NCBI RefSeq assembly: GCF_001517085.1
Contig: NZ_LRAC01000152.1
Coordinates: 1 to 49,458 of the forward strand
Direction: 5' to 3'
Length of the DNA stretch: 49,458 nucleotides
Source of the DNA: Paenibacillus sp. DMB5
GTDB lineage: Bacteria; Bacillota; Bacilli; Paenibacillales; Paenibacillaceae
Numbering within the stretch: the first letter of the stretch is position 1; each line of letters begins with the position of its first letter. Under the pieces are notes generated by a model. That model searched no databases. It had not been told where the DNA came from and worked only from the letters and a program-made list of their open reading frames with translations. The translations under genes were made by a program, and so were the position numbers. This document shows, piece after piece, positions 25,048 to 34,884 of this stretch.

Positions 25048-25094
25048 ACGGGGGTGTTCCAAACAGCCGTTACAGGCTGTTGGAACACCCCCGT
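25048..25094. terminator. Long hairpin between LysE-type gene and moaA, terminator for moaA
   Basis: A stem of about 20 bp with one bulge (ACGGGGGTGTTCC with GGAACACCCCCGT, then ACAGCC with GGCTGT) surrounds a 6-nt loop. On the minus strand ATATTTTTTT follows, so it terminates moaA. It may also stop plus-strand transcription from the exporter. Confidence 0.85.
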
Positions 25095-25100
25095 CTTATG

Positions 25101-26101
25101 TCAGCCGCCGATCTGCGACATGCGCCGCTTGGTCGGCGTATGGCTCTGGGCCTTCTTCTCCAGGGCCAGCGCCATCTCATGATTATGCGGCTTGTTGCCC
25201 AGCGCCCGGCGGAACAAGTCCTGCACAGCCGCAGGGTCCTGCACGAGCGGCGTACATTGTATTCGTCCGCCCAGTACAGGCAGGCCTTGATGTGGCCGTC
25301 GGCCGTCAGCCTCAGCCGGTTGCAGTTGTCGCAGAAATGCTCGCTGACCGGATGGATCAGCCCGAAGGTGCCCTGCGCACCGGTAACGCGCCGGTTCTGT
25401 GAAGGGCCGTTGCCGGAGGGCATCCCGGCTTCCTCGGTTGTCCAGCCGGCCGCAGTGCAGGCGTCGATGACCGTCTCCAGCGGCAGATAGGTCTGCCGCC
25501 AGGAATCGCTGGCACTGCCGATCGGCATATATTCAATGAACCGCACATTAAGCGGGCTGTTCAAAGTGAGCGAGATGAAATCCTTGATTTCATCATCATT
25601 GATGCCCTTCATCAGCACGACGTTCAGCTTGATCGGGGAGAGACCGGCCGTATGGGCGGCTTCAATTCCCTTAAGCACCCTGGAGACATCACCGCCACGC
25701 GTAATCATCGAGAAGCGGTCCTGCTTCAGTGAATCTAGGCTGATATTCACCCGCGACAGCCCGGCCTGCTTCAGCAGGGCGGCTTTGGCGGGGAGCATCA
25801 GGCCGTTGGTGGTGAGTGAGATATCGTCAATTCCCGGTATGGCAACAATCATCGAGACGAGCTGCTCCAGATCCTTACGCACCAGCGGTTCTCCGCCGGT
25901 GAGCCGTACTTTGCGGAGCCCGAGCGGCGCGAGCGCCTTTACTACAGCGGTAATTTCTTCATAGCTCATAATCTCGTCCTGCGGCTGGAATTGCATTCCT
26001 TCCGCCGGCATACAATAAATGCAGCGCAGGTTGCAGCGGTCTGTAACCGAAATGCGGAGATAATCATGTAATCGTCCAAAAGGGTCCGTCAACGGTTCCA
26101 T
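25101..26101 (-). CDS. moaA: GTP 3',8-cyclase (frameshifted in this sequence)
   Basis: This radical SAM enzyme makes the first step of molybdenum cofactor synthesis, converting GTP to 3',8-cyclo-7,8-dihydro-GTP. The radical SAM motif is CNLRCIYCMP. The C-terminal second cluster has CDNCNRLRLTADGHIKAC, and the chain ends in the essential Gly-Gly (SQIGG). The annotated span gives 333 residues after restoring one base near 25248-25252, where CGCCCGCTC appears as CGCCGCTC; without this the frame runs into a meaningless Arg-rich tail. A sequence error is more likely than a true pseudogene because everything downstream, including the GG end, is conserved. It has its own promoter (26138-26166) and terminator. 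Confidence 0.92.
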
Positions 26102-26137
26102 AAGCTCTTCCCTTCTTCATGATACATTTTATATTAA

Positions 26138-26166
26138 ATTTTAAAGACTACTGTAGTTTCCGTCAA
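26138..26166 (-). promoter_or_regulatory. moaA promoter
   Basis: On the minus strand TTGACG (26166-26161), a 17-bp spacer and TAAAAT (26143-26138) form a sigma-A promoter. The spacer contains the small inverted repeat ACTAC-T-GTAGT (26147-26157), a possible operator. Confidence 0.7.
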
Positions 26167-26268
26167 TAAAAGGACAACCTAAATGATAGGGGGACAATGG
26201 TAAAGAGACATGGTCTAAATTTGACAGAAGTGCGACAATTTCTCCCAATGGTCATAGAATGCTCACCG

Positions 26269-26294
26269 AAAGCGCTTTACATGTTCGATATAAT
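26269..26294 (+). promoter_or_regulatory. Possible promoter and cre-like palindrome before the TorD-type gene
   Basis: The palindrome AAAGCGCTTT (26269-26278) resembles the core of CcpA cre sites (11 of 14 consensus positions by my count). It sits where a -35 should be for the TATAAT at 26289-26294. The remainder of the 26102-26423 gap holds only the moaA promoter and an untranslated leader of about 120 nt. Confidence 0.4.
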
Positions 26295-26423
26295 AAAGGT
26301 GCCTAGACAGAAGTTATTTATTTGATCTTTTGCGAAAGACACAGCTATGATACCGGAAGCGCAGCAGCGGTCAGCTGCCTTTAGAAGATGCGCCCGGTCA
26401 AACCAATAGGGAGGTTTTGCAAA

Positions 26424-27122
26424 ATGACGATACCCACTGTTCCAGCGCTTGTTGTACCGGAGGTGTTTAGCCGCTGGCTCGAGAGCCGCGGGTTAATATA
26501 TCAAATCTTGGTTGATTTTTACGGCAGAAAGCCGACGCTCTCGCTTGTCGCCCAGTGGAGAGCGAACCGGCAGATGATGAGCATTGCTGCAGAGCTGACG
26601 GAAGGCGGACGGGAGCTGAAGCGTTACCTGTGCGTCCAGGACCCTTCGCGGCTTCCGGAGATCTGCGAGAAGGAAAAGGCCGAGTATATGAGACTGCTGA
26701 ACGACTGTACAGTAAGCCCGTTCTCTGCAAGGGAAGCCATTCAGCTCGGCCGGGAGCAGGAATTCTGCAATGAGCTGTCCGAGCTGTATGCCTCAGCAGG
26801 CATTGTGTTTAAGAAGTGCAGCGGAGAAGCGGATGATCATATTTCAATTGAACTGGAATTCATGGCTGTAATGCATGAGCGGATGCTGTTCAACAGCTTC
26901 TCTGTCCGCAGCGCAATGGAGCTGCTGGACATTCAGGAGCGCTTCCTGGAGGAGCATCTGCTGAAATGGATGCCGCAATTCTGCACTCTGCTCAAGGAAG
27001 CAACCACCAGCCCGTTATACCTGAGCCTCAGCCGGATGCTGGAGGAGTTTCTGCCGCAGGATCTGCAGATGCTGCAGGCCTGGAGGGCTTCGCTGGAGAG
27101 CAGCGCCTCAACAATGGCTTAG
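26424..27122 (+). CDS. TorD/DmsD-family molybdoenzyme chaperone
   Basis: This is a 232-residue all-helical cytoplasmic protein of the TorD family, chaperones that bind apo-molybdoenzymes and hold them for cofactor insertion. Family-like segments are LIYQILVDFYGRKPTL at the N-terminus, DDHISIELEFMAVM around residues 142-155, and FLEEHLLKWMPQFC around 185-198. The ATG at 26424 is preceded by GGGAGG; an upstream in-frame start at 26388 is less likely. No client oxidoreductase is adjacent. It is divergent from moaA, and the only molybdoenzyme in the window is at 7600-9696, so the client may lie elsewhere. Confidence 0.8.
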   Translation: MTIPTVPALVVPEVFSRWLESRGLIYQILVDFYGRKPTLSLVAQWRANRQMMSIAAELTEGGRELKRYLCVQDPSRLPEICEKEKAEYMRLLNDCTVSPFSAREAIQLGREQEFCNELSELYASAGIVFKKCSGEADDHISIELEFMAVMHERMLFNSFSVRSAMELLDIQERFLEEHLLKWMPQFCTLLKEATTSPLYLSLSRMLEEFLPQDLQMLQAWRASLESSASTMA

Positions 27123-27170
27123 GATGGCGGGAACGCTATCCTGGCTATATGCTGAATATACTTAATGCTG

Positions 27171-27209
27171 AAAAGGCGCCTTTCCGTTTAAGGAAGGCGC
27201 CTTTTTCGG
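27171..27209. terminator. Bidirectional terminator between TorD-type and RND genes
   Basis: AAAAGGCGCCTTTCC (27171-27185) pairs with GGAAGGCGCCTTTTT (27192-27206) around a 6-nt loop. T-runs are present on the plus strand and, shorter, on the minus strand. Confidence 0.88.
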
Positions 27210-27220
27210 CTTTTTAAGAT

Positions 27221-30200
27221 TTACTCCTGGGCCCGCTTCTTGCGGAATTTCATCAGGAACTCATAGACCACCGGCACGACAACGAGTGTCAGCAGGGTAG
27301 AGCTGACCAGACCGCCGATAACGGTCACGCCGAGTCCCTTGGAAATAATGCCGGCGCTGTTCTCGAGTCCGGTGACCAGCGGAAGCAGTGCACCGATAGT
27401 GGCCAGCGCGTCATCAGAATCGGACGGAGACGGGTGCCGCCGGCCTCAAGCAGGGCCTGCCGCGTGGTCATTCCTTCGTTTTCTTTGTGGATGACACGGT
27501 CGATCAGTACGATCGCGTTGGTAACGACGATCCCGATCAGCATCAGCGCGCCCATGAGCGCAGAGACGTTCAGCGTCTCCCCGGCCAGCAGCAGGGCGAC
27601 GAGGGCGCCAATGACGGTGAACGGCAGAGAGAACAGGATCGCAAACGGTGCAAGACCGCCGCCGAAGGTGACGACGAGCACGAAGTATACAATGGCAACG
27701 GCCGCTGCCATGGCGATTCCAAGCTGGCCGAAGGTTTCATTGATCTGCTCGGTTACACCGCCAAAGGAGACAGTGACTCCATCAGGGAGATCGAGCGCTT
27801 CTATTTTTTCCTTCACACTGTTGGAAGCACTGTTTACGTCAGTAGCGATAATGTCTGCAGTGACTTCTACGCTCATTTTACCGTCGATCCGGGTGATTGA
27901 GTCCGGCGAAGTGCCTTTTTCGATGGTTGCGACCTGGCTGACCGGCACTGTAAATCCAAGCGGCGAGGCAAGCAGGGCGTCTTCCATCTCCTGAATGCTG
28001 CTGTAAGTAGTTGTATCAGCTTCAATGTAGACGTTGTAATTCTTGCCGTCCACAGCCACTTCGGTCAGCACCGGACGGGTATTAACCGGGCTCAGCTTCA
28101 TAGCGAGCTGTCCGGCAGTCAGACCGAGCGAGCTGAGCTTGGCCTGATCGGCAACGATCGTGTATTGCTCATACGATTCGGAGAGGCTGGTATCCCCGTC
28201 CTTGAAGTTTTTGGTGTCGGCATTTACAATGCCGGCTATCTCGTCTGCCACCGGCTTCAATTGCTCCAGCGTGTCGCCAAAGATATTTACAGTCAGCGTA
28301 TTCCCGCCGAGACCGCCGCCGGCCATGCCGGACATGTCACCCCACACGCCATCCGGCACTTCAGCCGTCAGATTTTCAATCAGCTCTTCTTTTACCGTTT
28401 CAAAGTCAGGAGTATCGCTGTCATAGGTAATATAGAAAAGGCCGGAATTATTAGAGCCCATTCCCATGAACCCGCTGCCCCCGATGGAGTACTGCAGGTT
28501 GGTCACATGCTCCTGGGCGAGAATGAACTTCTCTGCCTTCAGACCCTGCTCCTGTACATCCTCAGCCGTCTGCCCGGCTTTCGGCGAGAAGGTCATGATT
28601 ACACTCTTGTCCTCCTGGGAAGGCATAAAGCTGACTCCGATCGGTTTGATCAGGAACAAGCTGCCTGCAAGCAGCAGTACTGCGGCTCCAAACGTAATCA
28701 GTTTATGGGAAAGACACCAGTCCAGGATTCTCTGGTAACCGGCAGCCATTTTGCCGGGCTTTTCTTCGTGTACTTTTTTGCCTTTTTTGAGACCGCCCCG
28801 GAACAAGGAATGAGCCAGTGCAGGCACAAGGGTGATGGCCACAATCAGCGATGCAATCAGCGAGAAGACCATGGTCAGGGCAAACGGCAGGAACAGCTCG
28901 CCCACCATTCCGCTGACAAAAGCAAGCGGCAGGAATACGGCGATCGTAACAATCGTCGAAGACATGATGGGTACGAACATTTCGCGCGTAGCCGCGCTGA
29001 TCAGCTCTCTGCCGCGCAGCTTCTCGCCGGAAAGCGACATGCGGCGGTAAATATTCTCAATAACGACAATCGAGTCGTCGACTACCCGGCCTATAGCTAC
29101 GGTCATCGCGCCCAGCGTCATCATATTAAGAGTAATGTCCATCTGGCGCAGACACAGCACAGCAATGAGCAGCGACAGCGGAATGGAGATAATGGAAATG
29201 ATGGTTGAGCGGATATTCCGCAGGAACAGCAGGATGATAAGGACTGCGAAAAGGGCACCGAAAACAGCTTTGGACAGCATCGTATGCACAGAATCCTCAA
29301 TCGGCTTACCCTGATCAAGAAGTACAGTCAGGTCAAGCGACCCGTACTGCTGTTTAAGCTCCTCGGTCTTGTCCTTAACGCTGTTTACAACCTCAACCGT
29401 GTTGGCATCATTAGCCTTCACAATCTGGATACCGATGGATTCCTTGCCGTTCGTACGGGAGATCGACTCCGATTTGCCGGTAACCTCAATTGCGGCAAGC
29501 TCTCCAAGCTTCACGGTCGGAAGCCCGGCGGCAGCTGCGGCACCTGCATTAGGTGCGCCCGCACCAGCACCAGCACCGCCCGCTCCTGCACCCGCGCCAG
29601 CTGAACCGGCGGCAGCGGAAGGGACAAGCGGCACCGCCAGATTTTCAAGATCCTCCACCGTGCTGATGTTACCGTCAACGACAACCGCCTTTTGCGATTC
29701 GTCCATTTCAAAGAGGCCAAGCGGTACACGCAGGGACGAGGCCTGGACAATGCCTTTCACCGTATCTTCGGTCAGGCCGTATTGCTTCAGCTTCGCCTGG
29801 TCAAACTTGAGGGAGACTTCCTTTACATACTGGCCGGCGATCGATACGGAGGCGACACCCTCGATATCTTCCAGGGCAGGCCGGATGTCGTTCTCGGCAA
29901 TACGGGTCAGCTCCTCAAGGTCCGCCGAGCCGTTGCCCGCCAGGCTGAGCGAGATAACCGGCAGCGAGCTTAGGCTGAACCGGGAGATCTGCGGCTTCCG
30001 GGCATCCTCCGGCAGGGTCACTTCATTCAGCGCCTCGCGTACAGCGGCTGTGGCATTATCCAGATTCGTTCCGTAATCGAACTCAATCTGAATACTGGAT
30101 GCATTTTCCAGAGATGAAGATGTAATGGTCTTGACACCGTCCACATTGCGGAGCTTCTGCTCCAGCGGCTTGCTGACATCATTAACGACGCCCTCAGGCG

Positions 30201-30366
30201 CTGCACCAGGATATATCGTTGTAACGCTAAGATAAGGGATGCTGATATTAGGCAGTGTCTCCTGCTTCATCGTCAGACCGCTGTACAATCCGGCAAATAC
30301 GATAATGATCGTCAGGAGCCAAATCGCAAATTTGTTTTTGAGCGAAAATTGAATCAGGCTTTTCAT
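27221..30366 (-). CDS. RND efflux permease (AcrB/SwrC-like; frameshifted in this sequence)
   Basis: This RND transporter of about 1048 residues is driven by proton motive force. Helix 1 (IWLLTIIIVFAGLYSG), two periplasmic-type loops, and helix 4 with VGRVVDDSIVVIENI (proton-relay Asp pair) are present. The second half ends GLGVTVIGGLVSSTLLTLVVVPVVYEFLMK. One base must be restored near 27408-27412 (ACGGCGCTGG read as ACGCGCTGG); otherwise the frame runs to a stop at 27325 and loses the last helix. Residues 251-281 are an almost pure Gly/Ala stretch inserted in the first loop, which is unusual. SwrC-type pumps export drugs or surfactin-like lipopeptides. The gene lies 3 bp downstream of its TetR-type regulator. 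Confidence 0.9.
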
Positions 30367-30369
30367 AAG

Positions 30370-31302
30370 TTACGTTTCTGCTCCTCTCTCTAAAAAAGCG
30401 CATGAATTTGGAATGTAAGGCGAAACTAGCTTTTGCAGTGCTTCAAGCTCCCCGTGCACAGCAGGATAAGCCTGGAGGTTGGCGATCATTCCCCGGATAA
30501 TCGCTTTGCGGGGCTCCGGCATCAGGAATTCGCCCTCCAGGATGGACAGGGACTCCAGACCATCGTCTGCGTCCGGTTGACCGGCAGACGGAGCGCTGCT
30601 GAGCGTATTCCGCATCTCCTTGATGAGCTGCAGCGGGCTGCGGCGCCGGCTGTCCTCATGGCCGCTCAGCCAGCTCTCCAGCACGGCAGCGGCAATCAGC
30701 GGCTCCTGCCGGCCGGTAAGCAGGCCTTGCGCAACGATGTCGAGCAGATCGACCAGATGATCCGCCATGCGCGAGATCGCAACCTGCGATTCCTGGCCAA
30801 AGATCAGCCGGATGAAGGCATGGAGCATGCCGTCCGCGAACAGGAACAGATCCCCTGTGTACGGGAGAATCTGAGGCCCGTAGAGTGTGTTCAGCTTGTT
30901 CTGGAACCACAGTACAAGCGGTGCACTTGCCTTGCGGATCCATTCCGGCACCTCATTGCCGCCTTTCCCGGCCAGCTCCTGAAATTGCCGCTGCAAAAAC
31001 TCGCGCAGCTCGTATACATGGGTAAGCAGGATCTCCACCTGGTTGCGCAGCTTTTCCCGCGGGCTGCTGCGGCTCTGCAGCTCTTCCCGCTGAAGCGGAT
31101 CATGAATCATCCGGAAACAGTGCATGTAAATGCTGCGCTCCAGCTCCTCCTTGGATTTGAATACGAGGTAGAGGCTGCCCTTTGAAATCCCGCACAGCTC
31201 GGCAATTTCCTGCATGGAGGTGGAGGACGAGCCTTTTACCGCGAACAGCTGCATGGCGGTCTTGATAATCAGTTCCTGTCTGTTTGCATTTTTATCAGCC
31301 AC
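30370..31302 (-). CDS. TetR-family repressor of the RND pump
   Basis: This is a 310-residue regulator, long for TetR (usually about 200). The N-terminal helix-turn-helix (IIKTAMQLFAVKGSSSTSMQEIAELCGISKGSLYLVFKSKEEL, residues about 13-55) is canonical. The ligand domain is extended to the C-terminus by about 100 residues (EDSRRRSPLQLIKEMR...PEPRKAIIRGMI). The pump gene begins 3 bp after its stop, so the two are one operon and autoregulation is expected. A matching operator lies at 31342-31357. The start follows no perfect Shine-Dalgarno but gives the normal N-terminus MADKNANRQEL. Confidence 0.88.
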   Translation of the reverse strand: MADKNANRQELIIKTAMQLFAVKGSSSTSMQEIAELCGISKGSLYLVFKSKEELERSIYMHCFRMIHDPLQREELQSRSSPREKLRNQVEILLTHVYELREFLQRQFQELAGKGGNEVPEWIRKASAPLVLWFQNKLNTLYGPQILPYTGDLFLFADGMLHAFIRLIFGQESQVAISRMADHLVDLLDIVAQGLLTGRQEPLIAAAVLESWLSGHEDSRRRSPLQLIKEMRNTLSSAPSAGQPDADDGLESLSILEGEFLMPEPRKAIIRGMIANLQAYPAVHGELEALQKLVSPYIPNSCAFLERGAET

Positions 31303-31341
31303 AAGCTGTTGAAGCCCCTTTCTGACTTGGTGGTTCTACAA

Positions 31342-31370
31342 TTGACTGGATGGTCAAAAAGATTATAGTA
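31342..31370. promoter_or_regulatory. Divergent promoter region with TetR-type operator TTGAC-N6-GTCAA
   Basis: The dyad TTGACTGGATGGTCAA lies at 31342-31357. On the plus strand TTGACT (31342-31347), 17 bp and TATAGT (31365-31370) make a promoter for the cardiolipin synthase gene. On the minus strand TATAAT at 31367-31362 would start the tetR-RND transcript inside the dyad. One bound repressor could therefore block both directions. Confidence 0.72.
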
Positions 31371-31475
31371 TAGATTCCGGGCCAATTCAAACCAGTAGGA
31401 AGAAAACGATTCTTCAGGTAATATATAGATGGGAAATTCAAGTATTGAAAGGTTGAAGAAGAGAGTAGGTTGTCT

Positions 31476-32984
31476 ATGAGAAGAGGATTGCAGGCTCTGG
31501 TCATTATTGCAGCTTTGCTGGCATTTTATTATTTCGGATTCGGCATTTTTGGCAGTACGGCGGGGACGATCATCAGTATTTTCTCCACGCTGACGGTAAT
31601 TTCCATTGGCCTGGGTATTTTTATGGAGAACCGTAACCCCTCCACTACGATGGCCTGGATTCTGCTGCTTGCGCTTATTCCGGTGCTTGGACTGGTGTTT
31701 TATTTTCTGTTCGGACAGAATGTATTTAAACGGCGCAAGTATGACAAAAAAGCGCAGCGTGACCTGATGGCCTACGAGCGGATCGAGAACGATGCCCTGC
31801 ATACATACCAGGACTGGTCGATATTTGATTCCACCCGCCAGAAGCTGCTGGGGCTGTCACAGCGGCTTGCCCGGACGCCGGTCTCGTTCAGCTCGGAGAC
31901 CCGGATTCTGACCAACGGGGAGGAAACGTTCGGCACGCTGCTGCTGGAGCTGAGGCAGGCGCAGCATCATATCCATATGGAGTACTACATCTTCCGTGCA
32001 GACCACATCGGGACGCGGATTCAGCAGATTCTGATTGAGAAGGCCCGTGCGGGTGTTGCCGTCAGATTTATGTACGATGCCGTGGGCAGCATGCAGCTCT
32101 CCAAGGCTTTTCTGAAGGAGATGACCGATGCGGGGGTGAGGGTGGCGGCTTACGGCAATTCCACCTCCTTTTTCTCCAGCCGGGTTAACTACCGCAATCA
32201 CCGCAAAATCGTCGTGATCGACGGGGATGTGGGTTTCATGGGCGGGCTGAACGTCGGGGACGAATACCTGAGCCGGAGCAAAACGTACGGCTTCTGGCGG
32301 GATACCCATATGCTGCTGCGGGGTGAGGCGGTGCGGACGATGCAGATTATCTTCCTGCAGGACTGGCTGCACACCACCGGCGAGTCGATCCTGGAGCAGG
32401 ATTATCTGTCGCCTCAGCTGCGGTTTACCAATGGGGACGGGGCCGTGCAGATTATTGCCAGCGGGCCGGACAATGAGCGGCGGGCGCTGAAGAACATCTT
32501 TTTCTCCATGATTACCTCTGCGGAAAAATCGGTGTGGATCGCCAGCCCCTACTTTATCCCGGATGAGGACATTCTGACCGCGCTGCGGGTAGCCGCCATG
32601 TCAGGGCTTGATGTGCGCCTCCTGTTTCCCGCCAAGCCGGACAAGTGGCTGCCGTTCCTGGCTTCGCATTCCTATTTTCCGGCGCTGCTGGAGTCCGGGG
32701 TAAAGATATATGAATACGAGAAGGGCTTTATTCACTCCAAGCTGCTCATTATCGACGGGGAGGTGGCCACAATCGGTACAGCCAATATGGATATGCGCAG
32801 CTTCCACCTCAATTTTGAGGTGAATGCGCTGCTGCTGCAGACGGAGAGTGTGGCCCGCATTGTGGCTGATTTCGAGCGTGATCTGCTGTCCACACGCCAG
32901 ATTGTGCATGAGGCTTTTATGAACAAACGGCTGCTGGAGCGGCTGCTGGAATCGGCAGCCCGGCTCATGTCGCCGCTGCTGTAA
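31476..32984 (+). CDS. cls: Cardiolipin synthase (phospholipase D family)
   Basis: This 502-residue membrane enzyme condenses two phosphatidylglycerols to cardiolipin and glycerol. Two N-terminal transmembrane helices (LQALVIIAALLAFYYFGF and TLTVISIGLGIF...ILLLALIPVLGLVFYFLFG) anchor it. Two HKD catalytic motifs follow: NHRKIVVIDGDVGFMGGLN and HSKLLIIDGEVATIGTAN. The ATG at 31476 is preferred over the TTG at 31470. Its promoter overlaps a TetR-type operator shared with the divergent efflux operon, which may link membrane lipid composition to pump expression. Confidence 0.94.
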   Translation: MRRGLQALVIIAALLAFYYFGFGIFGSTAGTIISIFSTLTVISIGLGIFMENRNPSTTMAWILLLALIPVLGLVFYFLFGQNVFKRRKYDKKAQRDLMAYERIENDALHTYQDWSIFDSTRQKLLGLSQRLARTPVSFSSETRILTNGEETFGTLLLELRQAQHHIHMEYYIFRADHIGTRIQQILIEKARAGVAVRFMYDAVGSMQLSKAFLKEMTDAGVRVAAYGNSTSFFSSRVNYRNHRKIVVIDGDVGFMGGLNVGDEYLSRSKTYGFWRDTHMLLRGEAVRTMQIIFLQDWLHTTGESILEQDYLSPQLRFTNGDGAVQIIASGPDNERRALKNIFFSMITSAEKSVWIASPYFIPDEDILTALRVAAMSGLDVRLLFPAKPDKWLPFLASHSYFPALLESGVKIYEYEKGFIHSKLLIIDGEVATIGTANMDMRSFHLNFEVNALLLQTESVARIVADFERDLLSTRQIVHEAFMNKRLLERLLESAARLMSPLL

Positions 32985-33029
32985 GCAGAGGGCAGGCTGC
33001 CGCAATATAGACAAGCACATGCAAATGCA

Positions 33030-33074
33030 ATAACCGCCGGAAGAAGCCATTCAGGCTTCCAGGCGGTTATTTGT
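33030..33074. terminator. Bidirectional terminator between two phospholipase D family genes
   Basis: ATAACCGCCGGAAG pairs with CTTCCAGGCGGTTAT (one bulge). It lies between the convergent genes ending at 32984 and 33085. Confidence 0.82.
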
Positions 33075-33084
33075 CTGCCTATGC

Positions 33085-34611
33085 TTAAAAAGTAGTGAAG
33101 CCCAGCCTGGTCTGTATCCTGTAGAGGACGTATTTCAGCCAGGTGACTCCGCTCTGATACTCCTCAAGCGGCAGGCTGTATTCAGCATCCTCGTTATTCC
33201 ACAGCCGGTTGAAATAGCCGGTCATCTCCGCATAAAGCGGCTGGTCCTGCGGCACGGACACCCACAGGTTATTTTCCAGATTATAATCATCCAGATTGCG
33301 GGTTGTGAAGTTCGTTGAGCCGCCCAGCACAATAGATTTGCCGGAGGCTTTGGCGATGAACATCAGCTTGGCATGATACTGCTCCTTGCCGGTGTTATAC
33401 CAGCGGATGGCGATCTTTCCGCCGGAACGCTCGTTCAGATTCATAGCCACAGGGCGGTTGGGGATGCCGATTTTGTCGCGGCCGAAGGCGTTCTGGTTCG
33501 GATCCAGCAGCAGCCGCACCTCTGCGCCGCGCTCTGCAGCCTTTAGCAGCTCACGGATAACGGCATCATCGGCCAGGTAGAACATGCCCATCCAGATGGT
33601 ATCGCCTTCTCCGGCACTCTGGATGCTCTCCAGAGTATATTTATAGACTTTGCCTTCGGTCAGATAGCGGATATCCAGCGGCCCGTCTGCGGTCTGCGAA
33701 AACTCCGGTGTCCCGCTCAGAAGTGGGCCTGCACCGGAGAGGTCAGCCGCCGCCTGTTCGGTGCGCAGAATGTCGGCGATAACCGGACCTTGCACTTCCA
33801 GCGCAATGTTGGAATGGTAGGCGCTCGGGTCATGCACATTGCCTGAAGAAATAAGGGCTGTGTTCTCGCTGACTACCGCCTTGCGGTGATTGGCTTTTAC
33901 ATTCAGCAGCTTTAGATAGGAGCGTGCGGTAATGTCGGGCCCGCCGCTGGCCATCAGATTGGGAATCCAGCCGTTGCCTGACTGCCCGAACCACTGGATG
34001 AAGGTGCGCCATACTGCGGAGTAGGCAGGCGTGGAATCGCGGAGCTTGTCAGTATCGGTGATGACTACCTTAATGCCGGCGGCCTTCATCTCCTCCAGCA
34101 GATGGTTGGGGGCGGAGCCGTAGTTGGTATTAACCTCATCGGTGATAAAAACAATGTCCATAGCCGGATAAGCGGCTTTATGGGCAATAAGCTTATCGGT
34201 AAGCGCCTGGCTGACTGCCGGGAACTGCTGGTCTTTATGGGTATAGTCATTGAACAGGAACAGGTCGATAACGAGAAACTGTCTGGACTCCTCGATAATC
34301 TGCAGAATTCTTGGCAGAATCTGTTCTTCCCGCCCTCCGTCTGCACTGCCTTCCGGATAAGTAAGATCATGCCAGAAATGAACGTTATCAACCTTATACA
34401 CCGGGCTTTCATAAGAAATCCCGGGCGGCAGCGGCTTATGCGTCTGGTAGAGCATGACACCGGCCAGCCAGAGCAGAAGCAGCAGGGCAGCGGACAAAAG
34501 AATATTGCGGCGCGGCCGCCCCGGCCTGGAGGGGGCAGAGGACGGGCCGCTAATGGAGTTGCTGGATTTATAAAGCTGTTCCGTTGTGCCAAGGTGTGTG
34601 CTTGAATTCAT
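33085..34611 (-). CDS. Phospholipase D-like membrane protein
   Basis: This 508-residue protein has one N-terminal transmembrane helix (ILLSAALLLLLWLAGVMLYQ, about residues 38-57) and an extracytoplasmic body. Two degenerate HKD motifs are visible: NHRKAVVSENTALISSGN and YHAKLMFIAKASGKSIVLGGSTNF; the second lacks the usual Asp after Lys-x4. It resembles cardiolipin-synthase-like phosphatidyltransferases, but the catalytic specificity is unknown and cardiolipin synthase proper is the convergent gene. The start follows AGGAGGATCC. The 34612-34798 gap holds no recognised gene. Confidence 0.8.
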   Translation of the reverse strand: MNSSTHLGTTEQLYKSSNSISGPSSAPSRPGRPRRNILLSAALLLLLWLAGVMLYQTHKPLPPGISYESPVYKVDNVHFWHDLTYPEGSADGGREEQILPRILQIIEESRQFLVIDLFLFNDYTHKDQQFPAVSQALTDKLIAHKAAYPAMDIVFITDEVNTNYGSAPNHLLEEMKAAGIKVVITDTDKLRDSTPAYSAVWRTFIQWFGQSGNGWIPNLMASGGPDITARSYLKLLNVKANHRKAVVSENTALISSGNVHDPSAYHSNIALEVQGPVIADILRTEQAAADLSGAGPLLSGTPEFSQTADGPLDIRYLTEGKVYKYTLESIQSAGEGDTIWMGMFYLADDAVIRELLKAAERGAEVRLLLDPNQNAFGRDKIGIPNRPVAMNLNERSGGKIAIRWYNTGKEQYHAKLMFIAKASGKSIVLGGSTNFTTRNLDDYNLENNLWVSVPQDQPLYAEMTGYFNRLWNNEDAEYSLPLEEYQSGVTWLKYVLYRIQTRLGFTTF

Positions 34612-34798
34612 TTAAGGATCCTCCTGAGTCTGCTCCGGATATTGTAACTACCTATTACCTCCCCGGAAGGACAAGTGAAGCAGCTGTATCAAAAAGCCCG
34701 AACGCTGAACATACTTTTTTTGCTTAAGCATGGAAGGCTATTCCCACGGCATCACAGATCCGCAGGTTAACTGCATCTGATGACATAACACAGGTACA

Positions 34799-34831
34799 AA
34801 TGTATAATGAATGTAAATGATTTGTATAAGG
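34799..34831 (+). promoter_or_regulatory. CarH-type operator, three tandem 11-bp repeats, at the carH promoter
   Basis: Three contiguous 11-mers (AATGTATAATG, AATGTAAATGA, TTTGTATAAGG) share the pattern WWTGTAWA in exact 11-bp phase. A TATAAT (34803-34808) lies inside the first unit, so binding would block the regulator's own promoter. Three or more 11-bp direct repeats overlapping a promoter is the described operator form of cobalamin-dependent CarH tetramers; the match in this window is my reading. Confidence 0.75.
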
Positions 34832-34884
34832 TTTAAATATCTAAATACTATGGAACGGGCTACGGAAAGAGAGTGGGATGCAAC

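Noticed and set aside
28165..29208. 347-residue plus-strand open frame
   Set aside because: Antisense to the RND pump; composition and lack of a start signal mark it as a shadow.
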